Source of the DNA: Chara braunii
Taxonomy: Eukaryota > Streptophyta > Charophyceae > Charales > Characeae
Direction: 5' to 3'
Assembly: GCA_003427395.1 (NCBI GenBank)
Contig: BFEA01000260.1
Coordinates: forward strand, 318,951-367,694
Length of the DNA: 48,744 nucleotides
The notes beneath the pieces are model-generated. The model worked only from the letters and a program-made list of their open reading frames with translations. It searched no databases and was not told the DNA's origin. The position numbers and the translations under genes were made by a program. Below are positions 32,971-42,600 of the stretch, piece after piece (the stretch's first letter is position 1; each line of letters starts with the position of its first letter).

Positions 32971-34370
32971 TTGCGACCTGATCTAGGTGACCCGTTTGCT
33001 GATCCTCCGCCTCCACCGGTCCTTACAAGCATTGAAAACCTACTTGACCGATTCCCGAAAGTTCTGGTCGAACCATGTGGACTCCCCACGCGATCAATCC
33101 GACACACAATCGAGTTGGTCGAAGGTGTTGTTCCTCCAAAGGGTTGTGTGTACCGAATGGGACCACGCGAGTTGGAGGAACTCCGAAAACAAATTGACGA
33201 AATGATCGACAAGGGTTGGATCAAACCTAGCGAATTTGAATTTGGTGCGCCTGTTTTGTTTGTCCCTAAGAAAGGAGTCAAACTCCGTATGTGTATCGGT
33301 TATCGCGGTCTACACCTCATCACCCGAAAGAATGCATATCCATTGCCACCCATAGATGACTTGCTTTATGCTTGTCTATGGGTGCAAAGTTTTCTCCAAG
33401 ATCGATCTCCAGTCTGGCTACCACCAGATTGAAGTCGATCCTGCAGACCAGCACAAGACTGCGTTCAAGACACGCGATGGGCTTTACAAATTTATCATAA
33501 TGCCCTTCGGCCTCACGAATGCACCGGCCACCTTTCAAAGCCTCAAGGACAAGGTCCTCCGTGAACAAATTGGTCGGTTTGTGGTAGTGTATCTCAATGA
33601 TATTCGGATCTTCATAAATCTATCGAGGAACACATGAAGCACCTTGAGGATGTATTCACCATCCTCAAGAAAACGCAACTTCATCTCGACTTAGAGAAAT
33701 ATGAGTTTGGGCGGGATAGCGCCATCTATCTTGGGCATCGATTGTCTGGTGCACGCCTCGAGCCTGAGACAACCAAGGTTGAGGTCATACGTAACTGGCC
33801 TCAACCCGCGAACATTCGTGAATTGCGTTTTTTCCTTGGTCTCGCGTCGTACTATCGAAAGTTTGTGCCTCGATTCTCTATTGTTGCTCGCCCGTTGTCC
33901 CGACTAACAAGTAAGAATGTGCCTTATGCACGGGATGCAACATGTGAGACCGCATTTCGAGCCTTGAAAGAGGTCTTGGTAAGTTACCCTGTACTCCGCA
34001 TTGCAGATTCCAAACCAACATTCCTAGTCACTACGGATGCTAGCCAATATGGGATTGGCACAGTGTTGCAACAAGATGAAAGGGACGGTTTGCAGCCGCT
34101 CGAATACAACAGCAAACGCATGCCCAGCGAAAAGGTAGTTACTTCCACCTACATGCGCGAGCTCTATGCTTTGTATGGCTTTGGATGACTTGAAGCAATA
34201 TCTTTTGGGACGTTATTTCAAAGTGTTCTCAGATCATGAGACCTTGAAGTGGATCAAGGAGCAAAACACCTTGTCCCCTACTTTACTGCGCTGGTTCAAT
34301 TAGATTGAGATCTTTGACTTCGAGCTAAGACATAAAAAGGGTTGTTATAATGGAGTTGTTGATGCGTTGT
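32971..34370 (+). pseudogene. pol: Reverse transcriptase and RNase H of element 2
   Basis: Fingers and the start of the palm ('[20 protein letters not shown]', then 'MCIGYRGL', where Asp is usual in place of Gly) are in a frame to 33432. A 1-base shift near 33365-33385 moves the palm to the next frame, with motif A '[12 protein letters not shown]' intact and 'MPFGLTNAP'. Motif C reads Y-L-N-D (33590-33601) instead of Y-L-D-D, so a catalytic Asp has become Asn. Another shift near 33620-33634 leads to the thumb and connection ('FFLGLASYYRKFV') and RNase H ('TTDASQYGIG'). A frame change near 34175, a TAG near 34302 and 'VVDALSRHP' (about 34349-34375) close the domain. Confidence 0.88.
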
Positions 34371-35652
34371 CTCGCCACCCAGAGTACATGACTTGCCTTG
34401 TGAATTCCTACGACCTCCGGAAAAATTTGAAGGAGGAAATCGTAGAACACACTACCAAGGACCCGGACCTTAATCCCATCCTTGAGCAGTTGCAGGCTGA
34501 CCCCAACAGTCAACCTGATTTTCACGAATTTGGAGGACTAGTAAAACAGTTTGATTGGCCTGGTATGAAGGGATCTGCTGAAAAGTTTGTGACTGAGTGT
34601 CAAGTCTGTCAACAAATCAAACCATGTAGACAAAAGCTCATAGAGCTACTCACACCCCTTCCCATTCCCAATGGACCCGAGGAGTCTGTCTCTATCAACT
34701 TCACCAACATGGGAAAGGTAAGTAAGAACGACTATTCGCAAGTTATGGTGATTGTTGACCGCTTCTCTAAATTTCTGAACTTGATTCCTTTGCCATCTCA
34801 TGCCCCAACTGAACTGGTGATCCGTGAGTTCGAACAGAAGTACATTCTGCAGTTCGAAACCCCGCAAACTCTTGTGAGTGATTGGACCCACGCTTCACAA
34901 GTATCGAATGGAAGGACTTCACGTGATAAGTCCCTAGCCTCATATTTATGCATGACATCTGGCCGACATCCCGAAGCCAATGGTTTGGCTAAGGAATTCA
35001 ACCAGACTGTGTTCCAACTTCTTCGCGCTTTAAGCATTCCGGATCAAGAGACGTGGGATGAAGAGTTTTATTCCGTCAAGGGGTTGTACAACAACTCCAT
35101 TCATTCTTCCACCGACATAACGCCGAGCAGGCTGCATTACGGTCTCCTACTTGTTCCCTTAACAGCCACCTAGTTTAACACCCGACAGGCCTGGCTTCAG
35201 GGCCAAGTACGATCGCTTGCTCAAAGTTGCCATCACAGCAATGACTAAGCGACAGCACGCAATGATCCGTGACGAGCACAAGAAGCGTCGACCTTCGCAT
35301 ATCGAAGTAGGAAGTTATGTCTGGGTCAAGATGTTTGAATACTCAGAAGAAGAGGGAGTCTCACGCAAACTTCTTCCGCTCTACTATGGTCTGTGGGAAG
35401 TTCTGGATGTGATTGGGAAGGATGGTTGTGCCACCTCATTTGCGCACATACCCCGTCTTCATGCATCAAAATTGTTTATCCACCGTGATGCTAAATCCTT
35501 TGATTACCGTGAAGGCATGATTCCTCATGCAATCGACGGCGGTCATGAGATCGATAGAATCAAACCACGTAGGGAAGGGACGTAACAGACAGTACCAGGT
35601 TCACTTCATGTATCACCCATTGGACGATCTCTACTGGATTTCCAAGAAGTAA
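34371..35652 (+). pseudogene. pol: Integrase with chromodomain-like tail, element 2
   Basis: The N-terminal zinc module is truncated. 'FDWPGMKG' and the Cys pair 'CQVCQQIK' remain, but the two histidines expected upstream are deleted near 34525-34545. In the catalytic core the first Asp is Asn (34697-34699) and another Asn occupies a usual Asp two codons later in 'FTN'. The second Asp is present (34880-34882) but is followed by a compensated frameshift. The catalytic Glu is Lys (34991-34993, in NGLAKEFNQ). A break near 35173-35215 separates the GPY/F-like 'YYGLWEVLD' block. A second break near 35585 leads to the chromodomain-like end 'YQVHFMYHPLDDLYWISKK' with stop 35650-35652. Confidence 0.85.
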
Positions 35653-35809
35653 CTGTTGCGCAGCGAACCAACAAATCGCCTCTAATGTTGTTAAATTTCT
35701 ACAAAGCTCACTGCGATAGAGTACTCTCGGAATCTCTTTGCCTTATTTGCATACAATGTGTTTGTCAGGGACTCAGACTCAGTTACTCGCTCGAAGGGAC
35801 CTCGCTCTT

Positions 35810-35820
35810 AAGGGGGGGGG
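35810..35820 (+). other. Polypurine tract of element 2
   Basis: AA followed by nine G, three bases before the TGTGATGACC start of the 3' LTR. This is the expected primer site for plus-strand synthesis and supports the LTR boundary at 35824. Confidence 0.85.
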
Positions 35821-35823
35821 TAA

Positions 35824-36948
35824 TGTGATGACCCGACCAAACACGGACTCGGACACAGTTGATTTCTGAGTTTCGCTCATGGACTGAATGCCTCGTTGAG
35901 TTTCCCACTTGCTACTAAGTTATGCATGTCTGTGTGTGCGCACGCTTGCTGGTCTGCATGACTGTCTGAGTGCTGGTTGGCTCGAGTGTATGTGTGACCC
36001 GCAAGGGCACTTTTGGTTTGTTGGGCCCTCAGGGTCGGTACTTACCTGTGGTCGTGACATTGTCCGCAGCGGGGAAAACACTCAAGTGGGGGAAGAGGCC
36101 CGCAACACTCAAACCAGCGATGAAACACTCAAGTAGCAAGTAAGCCGGTACCACACCCTGAAGAGGTAGATGTGTCGAGTACTGGCCCGAGCAGAAGAAG
36201 ACAAAAGTGGCATTTTGAGAGGCCCAGTAGTTGTAGGTTAGATCTAGGCGGATACCAGTCCAACCAGTCTGAGTCTAGGGTCTGTACGGGCAATATCAGA
36301 GTCTGCAATGATGTTTCCCTTCGAAAGGGAGGAGGTACCGATTGCTTGGAAGGCCAAGCGGCCTGGAAGTTACCGCCCAACAGGCAAGCAGGCCGCTATA
36401 TCTATAGGCCGGGCGAAGAGCCCAGCCTCATTGTCGGTGTGCAAGTTTGGCGACACACTAGAGACCCCAGCTGGGGTAGAGCTACACCAAAAAGCGTTGA
36501 GGCAGAGTTAGGCATGGCGGCCTGAGCTGGAGTTGTCCTTTGGGCATCAGGGAAAGGCCCAGTAGTCTACTTTGGGTTGTCCTTTGGGCATCAGGGCAAG
36601 GCCCGATAGTCCGCCATAGCCTCGGCCTATGAGAGCGAAGAGTGAGGGAGGCAGCCATGGCTATGGTGACCTCAAGTGACACCTGCAGTAAAAGCGGGAT
36701 TCGGACATTGATTCTGGTTCAGCCATTCAACATTGTACTATTATTTCTTGTGTGAATAAGAGAGGAGTCATGGAGGAGGAGAGTGTTTGGCGAAGAAGAA
36801 GAGTTTATCATTTGTCTATGCTGGTGTACATCATCTTCTTCTTCTTCTTACCCTCTCTCTCCTCTCAAGTTCATTCATTTCTTTCTGCAATTTGACGGCA
36901 TTATACTATCTGATGAATGTGTATCTTGAAATGGCCAGGATAATAACA
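35824..36948 (+). repeat. 3' LTR of element 2
   Basis: Starts TGTGATGACCCGACC after the polypurine tract and ends AATAACA at 36948. From 36150 onward it matches the 5' LTR. It lacks the 165-bp GC-rich segment of the 5' copy and has a tandem duplication of a 'TTGTCCTTTGGGCATCAGGG' unit (36534-36553 and 36578-36597). The first 320 bases have no match in the 5' LTR. Confidence 0.88.
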
Positions 36949-37661
36949 ATTATCTGATTGGGTAATAAAAGCTTGATTACTTACTGGACCTGCATTCGGG
37001 GTGAGTGTCGACTAAATTTTTTTTTATTATTTTTTTTTTTACATTGGTGAGCTAGGCTACCAGAGTGGCCCGGGTCCACTTGCCCAGCAGGGCCAAGCGG
37101 ATATAAAAAATAAAATAAAAATAAAAATAAAAAATTATTTTTTAATTTAAATTTTTATCTCAAATTTGGTAAAGAATTTCGTTGTGACCCTGAGGCAAAA
37201 GTTGTTCAGTTTATTTTTCTGGATAACATTTTTTTTTTCGGATCTGGATAACATGATTTTTTTTCGGATTTTTTGGATTTTTTTTTTTGGCTGGGACCTC
37301 CCCTGGTCCTTGCACGGCCTGGCCGCCGTAGAAAATACGGTCACCCGGGCGGCACGGCAGGTAGCCTAGTTGGTGAGTCGATTATATCGTTTTTTCTTTT
37401 TCTCGGGGGGTCAATCAAATCTTGAACTTGTTCTCCTCAGGGGGATCAATAAAATCTTGAACTCGAGACTTACTTAGGCAAATAGGACAATCCAGCATGG
37501 AACCGCAATCAGCTCCTTACATACTCAAACAAGTAATTTTCAGAATGTATACCGCCTAATACAGCCCAAAAAGCCGCAAGATACTGCCCAAAAAGCCGCA
37601 AGATACTGCCCAAAAAAAAACAAGCGTGAGTACAGGACTAGGCAGGAGTGCTGAGCTACTG
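36949..37661. other. AT-rich noncoding stretch
   Basis: Contains poly-T and A/T-only patches (37018-37045 and 37103-37160), TTTTTTTCGGAT(C/T) words near 37228-37270, and a 22-bp unit GCCCAAAAAGCCGCAAGATACT repeated (about 37563-37608). No gene is supported. Confidence 0.5.
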
Positions 37662-37759
37662 TCTTCCCCCAAACATAACGCAACCTGATAATGAATGTAT
37701 ACAAGCTATATTTCGGTCAGGTACAGTCCAAATGAGGGTACGTTGTGTTCGGGGGAAGA
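37662..37759. mobile_element. 98-bp inverted-repeat element, copy 1 (MITE-like)
   Basis: The left end TCTTCCCCCAAACATAACG and the right end, which reads in reverse complement TCTTCCCCCGAACACAACG, form terminal inverted repeats of about 20 bp with two mismatches. A second copy lies at 46972-47066 with the same termini and a different orientation-neutral core. It is too short to code. A non-autonomous DNA transposon remnant is the simplest reading, though no clear target-site duplication was found. Confidence 0.65.
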
Positions 37760-38218
37760 TCGTCGATCTGTCAAATTCAGACCCGACAGTTACTGGTGCT
37801 TTTATCAACGCATCTAGCTGAAAATACAGCTAGATACTTAAATTGTGGGCTTCGCCTCACGACTCACCAAATGTTGAAAGAATGGAGAATGGATCTTCCG
37901 TCACAACGTGGCAAGATACACTCGCCATAGTTTGTCTCTTTCACATCCGGAAAGTGGTGCAGTGAGCCACGAATAACTCGTTGCATCCCACGTGCTGTGG
38001 ACTCAATCACATCCCCTCAAATTTATTTATTTTTTCCGTTTTTCCCATTCCATTCTTTTTTTTCTAGAAAATTCTCGAAATACCCCTAAAAGTTTGGGTG
38101 TACTTCGCAAAGCTTCACTACAGTCATACGGGCATTTCACCATACCCATGCCTTTCTGGGGTATCAGACGAGATACCTGTACTTTCAGGGGCATTGGCGT
38201 GCCTACTCTCTACAAAGT
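37760..38218. other. Noncoding stretch
   Basis: No domain or RNA recognised. A palindrome-like ATCTAGCTG...CAGCTAGAT pair lies at about 37810-37835. Confidence 0.4.
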
Positions 38219-38566
38219 TTGAAGTGGAATTTCTTTAGATCACTTGGGAAAGACCGAAGATTAGTGCATGGAGTCAGATTTGTGGACGATGTTTCATTGG
38301 CAGTTGCCTTCAATAGAAGGAAGGAGGACTCGGTGCAAGAAGCAATGGGTATCATGGAGAAGTTCGGGAAATGCTATGGCAACAAGCTTTCCTTGGTTCG
38401 CACTGATGATGAATCAAATACTATTGAGTTCCTGGGCTCACGGATAACTATCACAAAAGGCAGAGTCCGCTTCATTCTCGAACCGAAGATGCCTACGGCC
38501 GTCTTGTCTCAGTTGGTCGGAAAGTTGGTGGTGCCACAAGGTGTAGTCTGGGGAGAGGCCCCCTGA
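38219..38566 (+). pseudogene. Reverse transcriptase fragment, class uncertain
   Basis: A 115-codon frame contains 'HGVRFVDDVSLAV', an (F/Y)-x-D-D box typical of RT motif C. It is followed by a helix-rich stretch, 'NKLSLVRTDDESNTIEFLG' and 'SRITITKGRVRF'. The x-D-D box followed by an I-E-F-L-G type strand resembles the palm of Penelope-like or non-LTR RTs more than Ty3/gypsy (YLDDILVFS). No upstream motifs A or B and no endonuclease are present, so it is a fragment. The neighbouring hairpin motif overlaps the stop codon. Confidence 0.5.
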
Positions 38567-38604
38567 GGAGTGCCAGGATCGCAGCCTAGCCGAAACGCGT
38601 CAGG
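38562..38604 (+). other. CCTGA...CCGAAACGCGTCAGG structured motif
   Basis: CCTGAGGAG at 38562 and GAAACGCG ending in TCAGG at 38604 bracket 43 bases, and CCTGA pairs with TCAGG. CTGAnGA...GAAA pairs of this kind recall the conserved core of hammerhead ribozymes carried by some retroelements. However, the bases between the two boxes do not form a convincing stem II, so I do not call it a ribozyme. Confidence 0.35.
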
Positions 38605-39172
38605 AAATTGCACGTTGCATACTGGGAACTTTACATGTGGAGAAATAATGCATATCTATTGATGCTTGTACGAGAAACTGTCTATGGCCACTGTTTTCAC
38701 TTTTCTTTCCTTTCCTTTTTTCCTTATTTTCCTTTCTTTTTTCTTTTTTTCCCTTTGTTTCTCTTATCCGGATAAAAAGAATTCCTCTGTCGAATACATT
38801 TAGATATGGTTCAACATTCTATCTGCTTTGGATCAGGGGCGAGGTCCCACTCACGAAGAGGATTGGATTAAACCCCTAAATCTGAATGTGTTTTTGGAAA
38901 GGTGCAGAATATAAAGCAATTGAACTACCTTTGTGCATCGCTACGTAAAACCCATCCATATTCAGGCGCTTAGTCAAATGCTCTTCACTAGTGGGACCTT
39001 GCTCCTGATGATTACGACTTCATATGTACATATATATCGTCACAAATAGAACTGCCCGGTAAACCGTAGGCAGAGAGAGAGCAGAGGACAACAAACGAGG
39101 GGTTGTGACAAACTGTTTCGTCGGAGTTTCACCGACTCATATATATATATCGTCACAAACATATATATATAT
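38605..39172. other. Noncoding, TTTCC-rich and TA-rich
   Basis: A TTTCC/TTTTCC-rich patch lies at 38695-38765 and TA runs at about 39018-39035 and 39138-39170. The first copy of the CCGGTAAACCGTAGGCAGAGA module is at about 39056-39130. No gene is seen. Confidence 0.5.
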
Positions 39173-40526
39173 TGTCACAAAACTATTGACTAAGAGCGTA
39201 AGCACATGAAGTAGAAGAAGAAATAAGATGAGCGAAGAAAAGAAAAATGAAAGGACAGACAGGCAAAGAGAAAGACATACCAAAATGACACAAAACAATG
39301 TCCTCTTATTCTTTGTTTCATAGTATTATTATTTCTTTCAGTGTTTTACAAAAAAATACATTGAATCAAAGGATAAAAATAAAAAACAAAGACACATTGA
39401 AATCATTCAGTTTCTCAGTCTTCTTAACACCACCTCCACTGTGCCTCTAATGTACAAGGCTCGCCACGTTGATGAAGTTGAGCGCGAGCTGCCCCCATCC
39501 CCGTATGCCACAACAGCCCACTTGCACGCTATGGGAAAGAGGCAGACTGAAGGAAGAGGTGTTAAACACAAGGAAGAGAGGAGCAGAAAAGGAAAACCAA
39601 TAGCCAGAGGGGGAAAAAAATAAAAAATGTTGACACAAATATCTTTTTTCTTTTACAGCATTCTTCTTTCTTTCACAATTTTGCAGTTTTGGTGAAGAGT
39701 CTACCACGTTGGCTTTTCAGCGCACCTGCACTTCCTTCTTCATTTTTCATCCTCATTTTCACCCTTCGGACTTTTCTTTTGAGGGTGTTAGGGTGCAGGG
39801 TACAAATAAAGTAAAATGATACAAAGTTATGTTCTTCTTTTACTGCATTCTTCACAGTTTTGCAGCTTTAGTGAAGGGTTCTTTCTTGTACACTCTTTTC
39901 AGCGGACCTGCACATTTGTGTCAGGGTGCAAGGTACGTCTAAGTAAGACCCTCATGACAAATAGGACAACTGTCATAAGGATGCGGCGAAGGTAGCAGCC
40001 CTCCCGCTGATCTACTGGACGAAAACCATTCAGGTAAGCAACTTCATCACAGCAGGAGTCAGGGCGGCTAGAATTAACCATACCTCTGAAGCATGCACGA
40101 CCAAGGGCATGCCGGTTGCAGGCCATGACGATTGTGGGGCGTTCACCATCACAGTTAAGTGCACATTCGCTATAGCACCCGCAGGCACAGATGGGACATA
40201 CTGCATTTGGATGTAGAGGATGTTCACAATCCGAATACATGTGGCATCCCTGCCGATAGCAGGCCCGAAAAATCATACGGTTGTAGTGATGTCGACAAAG
40301 TCGATGCTTTCCACAACCAAGTGTAACTGTCTCAGTGATCTCACAAAGGAGGTCACAAGGTGTTAGTGCAGCATGTGGGGGAATAAAGACTAAAGCAGGC
40401 ACGGTGACAGACATGGAGGTAGGCACGGAGACAAACACAAAAATGGGCATGGAGACAGGTGTGGAGGCAGGCACAGAGACAGGTGCAGAGGCGGGGACGG
40501 AAGTACACATGGTACCCATAGAGTAT
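39173..40526. repeat. Segmental duplication, left copy
   Basis: From GTCACAAAACTATTGACTAAG the sequence runs parallel to the block starting near 41247. It shares AAGTAGAAGAAGAAATAAGATGAG, the CTCCAC/CACCATGCCTCTAA block, GGTGTTAGGGTGCAGGGTAC and the RING-coding end of the Josephin/RING family. The offset is about 2.07-2.09 kb. The left copy ends where the family linker is joined to an upstream repeat module near 40526. Confidence 0.85.
39899..40519 (-). pseudogene. Josephin/RING family, copy B (RING half only)
   Basis: The minus-strand frame starts in the Ser/Val/Pro-rich linker ('TSVPASAPVSVPASTPVSMP') and has no Josephin domain. RING-like module 1 follows: 'CDLLC', x9, 'CGKHRLCRHH', then 'CPIC'. 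Module 2 has 'CYSEC', 'CNRHALGRACF', with Gly in place of a Cys ligand present in copy C. A one-base loss near 39983 relative to copy C shifts the last 'CPIC' out of frame. Upstream, the linker is joined directly to repeat module X at 40526, so the 5' half looks deleted. It cannot encode the full protein. Confidence 0.72.
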
Positions 40527-40632
40527 CGTCACAAAGATATCAGAGCGCAAAAGCGTAAAAAACAAGAAAAAATCAATTCATTTTTTATCTTCTTACTTAC
40601 AACTCCCCTTGTTCAAAACCTCTTGCGTACAT
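40527..40632. repeat. Module X directly upstream of copy B
   Basis: ATCGTCACAAAGATATCAGAGCGCAAAAGCG, an A-rich run, TCATTTTTTATCTTCTTACT and CCTGTTCAAAACCTCTTGCG follow one another. The same order occurs at 43448, 43608, 43834 and 44236. It ends next to a CGGTAAA.CGT.GGCAGAGAGGG module. Confidence 0.85.
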
Positions 40633-40722
40633 CGTCAAACAAAACTGTCCGGTAAAGCGTTGGCAGAGAGGGAGAAGAGGACACCAAACGAGGGGTTGTG
40701 ACAAACTGTTTCGTTTGAGTTT

Positions 40723-41096
40723 CACTGACTCATCAGCAGGTTGAACCCTCAACAAATTGTAGAATTCCCTGACTGATTACGTTGTAAATGATAATCCATC
40801 TTAACCCCGATTGTGGTTAAGCATCAACGAATGCCCGACAATTGATACCCTGAGGTGGGCGCCAACCACTGCCCTCAAGGTACATATGTATATATATACT
40901 ATATAGTATACATACATTGTATATATACATATATATCACTGACTCATCAAGAGGTTGAACCCTCAACAGACTGCAGAATCCCCTAACTCATTACACTGTA
41001 AGTGATAATCCACCTTAACCTCGATTGTGGTTAAGCTTCAACGACTGCCCGACAATTGATACCCTAAGGTGGGCGCCAACCACTGCCCTCAAGGTA
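40723..41096. repeat. 214-bp tandem duplication with internal hairpin
   Basis: CACTGACTCATC starts each unit, at 40723 and 40937. Both contain CTTAACC(C/T)CGATTGTGGTTAAG, an 8-bp-arm hairpin, and GGTGGGCGCCAACCACTGCC, and both end in TA-rich microsatellite DNA. No coding content. Confidence 0.88.
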
Positions 41097-41246
41097 CTAT
41101 ACTATATAGTATACATATACTATATCTATAGTGTATATATTGTATATATGAATACTGTATCTATAGTGTATATATGTCTACTCTATCTATAGTGTATATA
41201 TATTGTCAAACAGACCTGCCCGGTAAACCGTAGGCAGAGAGGGTGT
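41097..41246. repeat. TA-rich microsatellite spacer
   Basis: TATATAGTATAC-type repeats and a short CGGTAAACCGTAGGCAGAGAGGG fragment (about 41219-41241) separate the 214-bp repeats from the right copy of the segmental duplication. Confidence 0.8.
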
Positions 41247-42600
41247 ATATATTGTCACAGAACTATTGACTAAGCACGTGAAGTAGAAGAAGAAATAAGA
41301 TGAGTGAAGAATAGAAAAATGAAAGCACAGACGGGCAAAGAGACAAACAAACCAGAATGACACAAAACACTGTCCTCTTATTCTTTGTTTCACGATATTC
41401 TTATTTCTTTCAATGTTTTACCAAAAAAAATTACACTGAACAAGAGATAAAAATAAAAAACAACGACACATTGAAATCATTCAGTTTCTCAGTCTTCTTA
41501 ATGCCTCCACCACCATGCCTCTAACGTACAAGGCTCGCCACGTTGATGAAGTTGCGAGCTGCCCCCATCCCCGTATGCCATAACAACCCACTTACACGCT
41601 ATGGGAAAGAGGCAGAGTGAAGGAAGACGTGTTATACACAAGGAAGAGCGGAGCAAAAAAAGAAAACTGATAGGCAGAGGGAGAAAAAATAAAAGAAAAT
41701 AAAAATTAATTGACACAAATATCTTCTTTTTTTTACAACATTCTTCTTTCTTTCATAGTTTTGCAGTTTTGGTGAAAAGTTTACCACATTGGGTTTTCAG
41801 CGCACCTGCACTTCTTCATTTTTCATTCTCGTTTTCACCCTTCAGACTTTTCCTTCGAGGGTGTTAGGGTGCAGGGTACAAACAAAGTAAAATGACACAA
41901 ACTTATGTTCTTCTTTTACTGCATTCTTCACAGTTTTGCAGTTTTAGTGAAGGATTTCCCACCTTTGCACATACTTGTACACCCTTTTCAGCGCACCTGC
42001 ACATTTTTGTCAGGGTACAAGGTACGTCCAAGTAAGACCCTCACGACAAATAGGACAACTGTCATAAGGATGCGGGCGATGGTAGCAGCCCTCCCGCTGA
42101 TCTACAAGACAAAAATCATTCAGGTAAGCAAGTTCGTCACAGCAGGGGCGGCTAGCATTAACCATACCTCTGAAGCATGCACGACAGATGGCATGCCGGT
42201 TGCAGGCCATGACGATTGTGGGGCATTCACCATCACAGTTAAGTGCACATTCACTATAACGCCCGCAGGCACAGATGGGACATACTGCATCTGTATGTAG
42301 AGGATGTTCACAATCCGGATACAGGTGGCGTCCCTGCCGACAGCGGGCCCAAAAAATTATACGGTTGTAGTGATGTCGACAAAGTCGATGCTTTCCACAA
42401 GCAAGTGTAATTGTGATAGTGATCTCACAAAGGAGGTCACAAGGTGTTCATGCAGCATGTGGGGGAATGAAGACTAAAGCAAGCATGCTGACAGACATGG
42501 AGGTAGGCACGGACACAGACACAGAAACAGGCATGGAGACAGGTGTGGAGGCAGGCACAGAGACAGGTGCAGAGGCGGGGACGGAAGTGCACGAGATACC
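41247..42600. repeat. Segmental duplication, right copy
   Basis: This is the partner of 39173-40526. It carries the better-preserved RING half of copy C and, unlike the left copy, continues into the Josephin half. Confidence 0.85.

Larger units (their letters stand above)
28356..36948 (+). mobile_element. Ty3/gypsy retrotransposon 2 with LTRs, decayed
   Basis: The order is 5' LTR (partial), primer-binding site, long leader, gag, protease, RT/RNase H, integrase with chromodomain-like tail, polypurine tract and 3' LTR, all on the plus strand. This is the canonical Ty3/gypsy order. Gag and Pol are cut by stops and frameshifts. Catalytic residues in RT and integrase are replaced and the integrase zinc module is deleted. 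The right flank after the terminal CA reads ATTAT, but no matching left flank was found because the 5' LTR is incomplete. Confidence 0.92.

Noticed and set aside
38562-38604. Hammerhead ribozyme
   Set aside because: The CTGAnGA and GAAAC boxes are present, but the sequence between them does not form stem II, so only a structured motif is reported.
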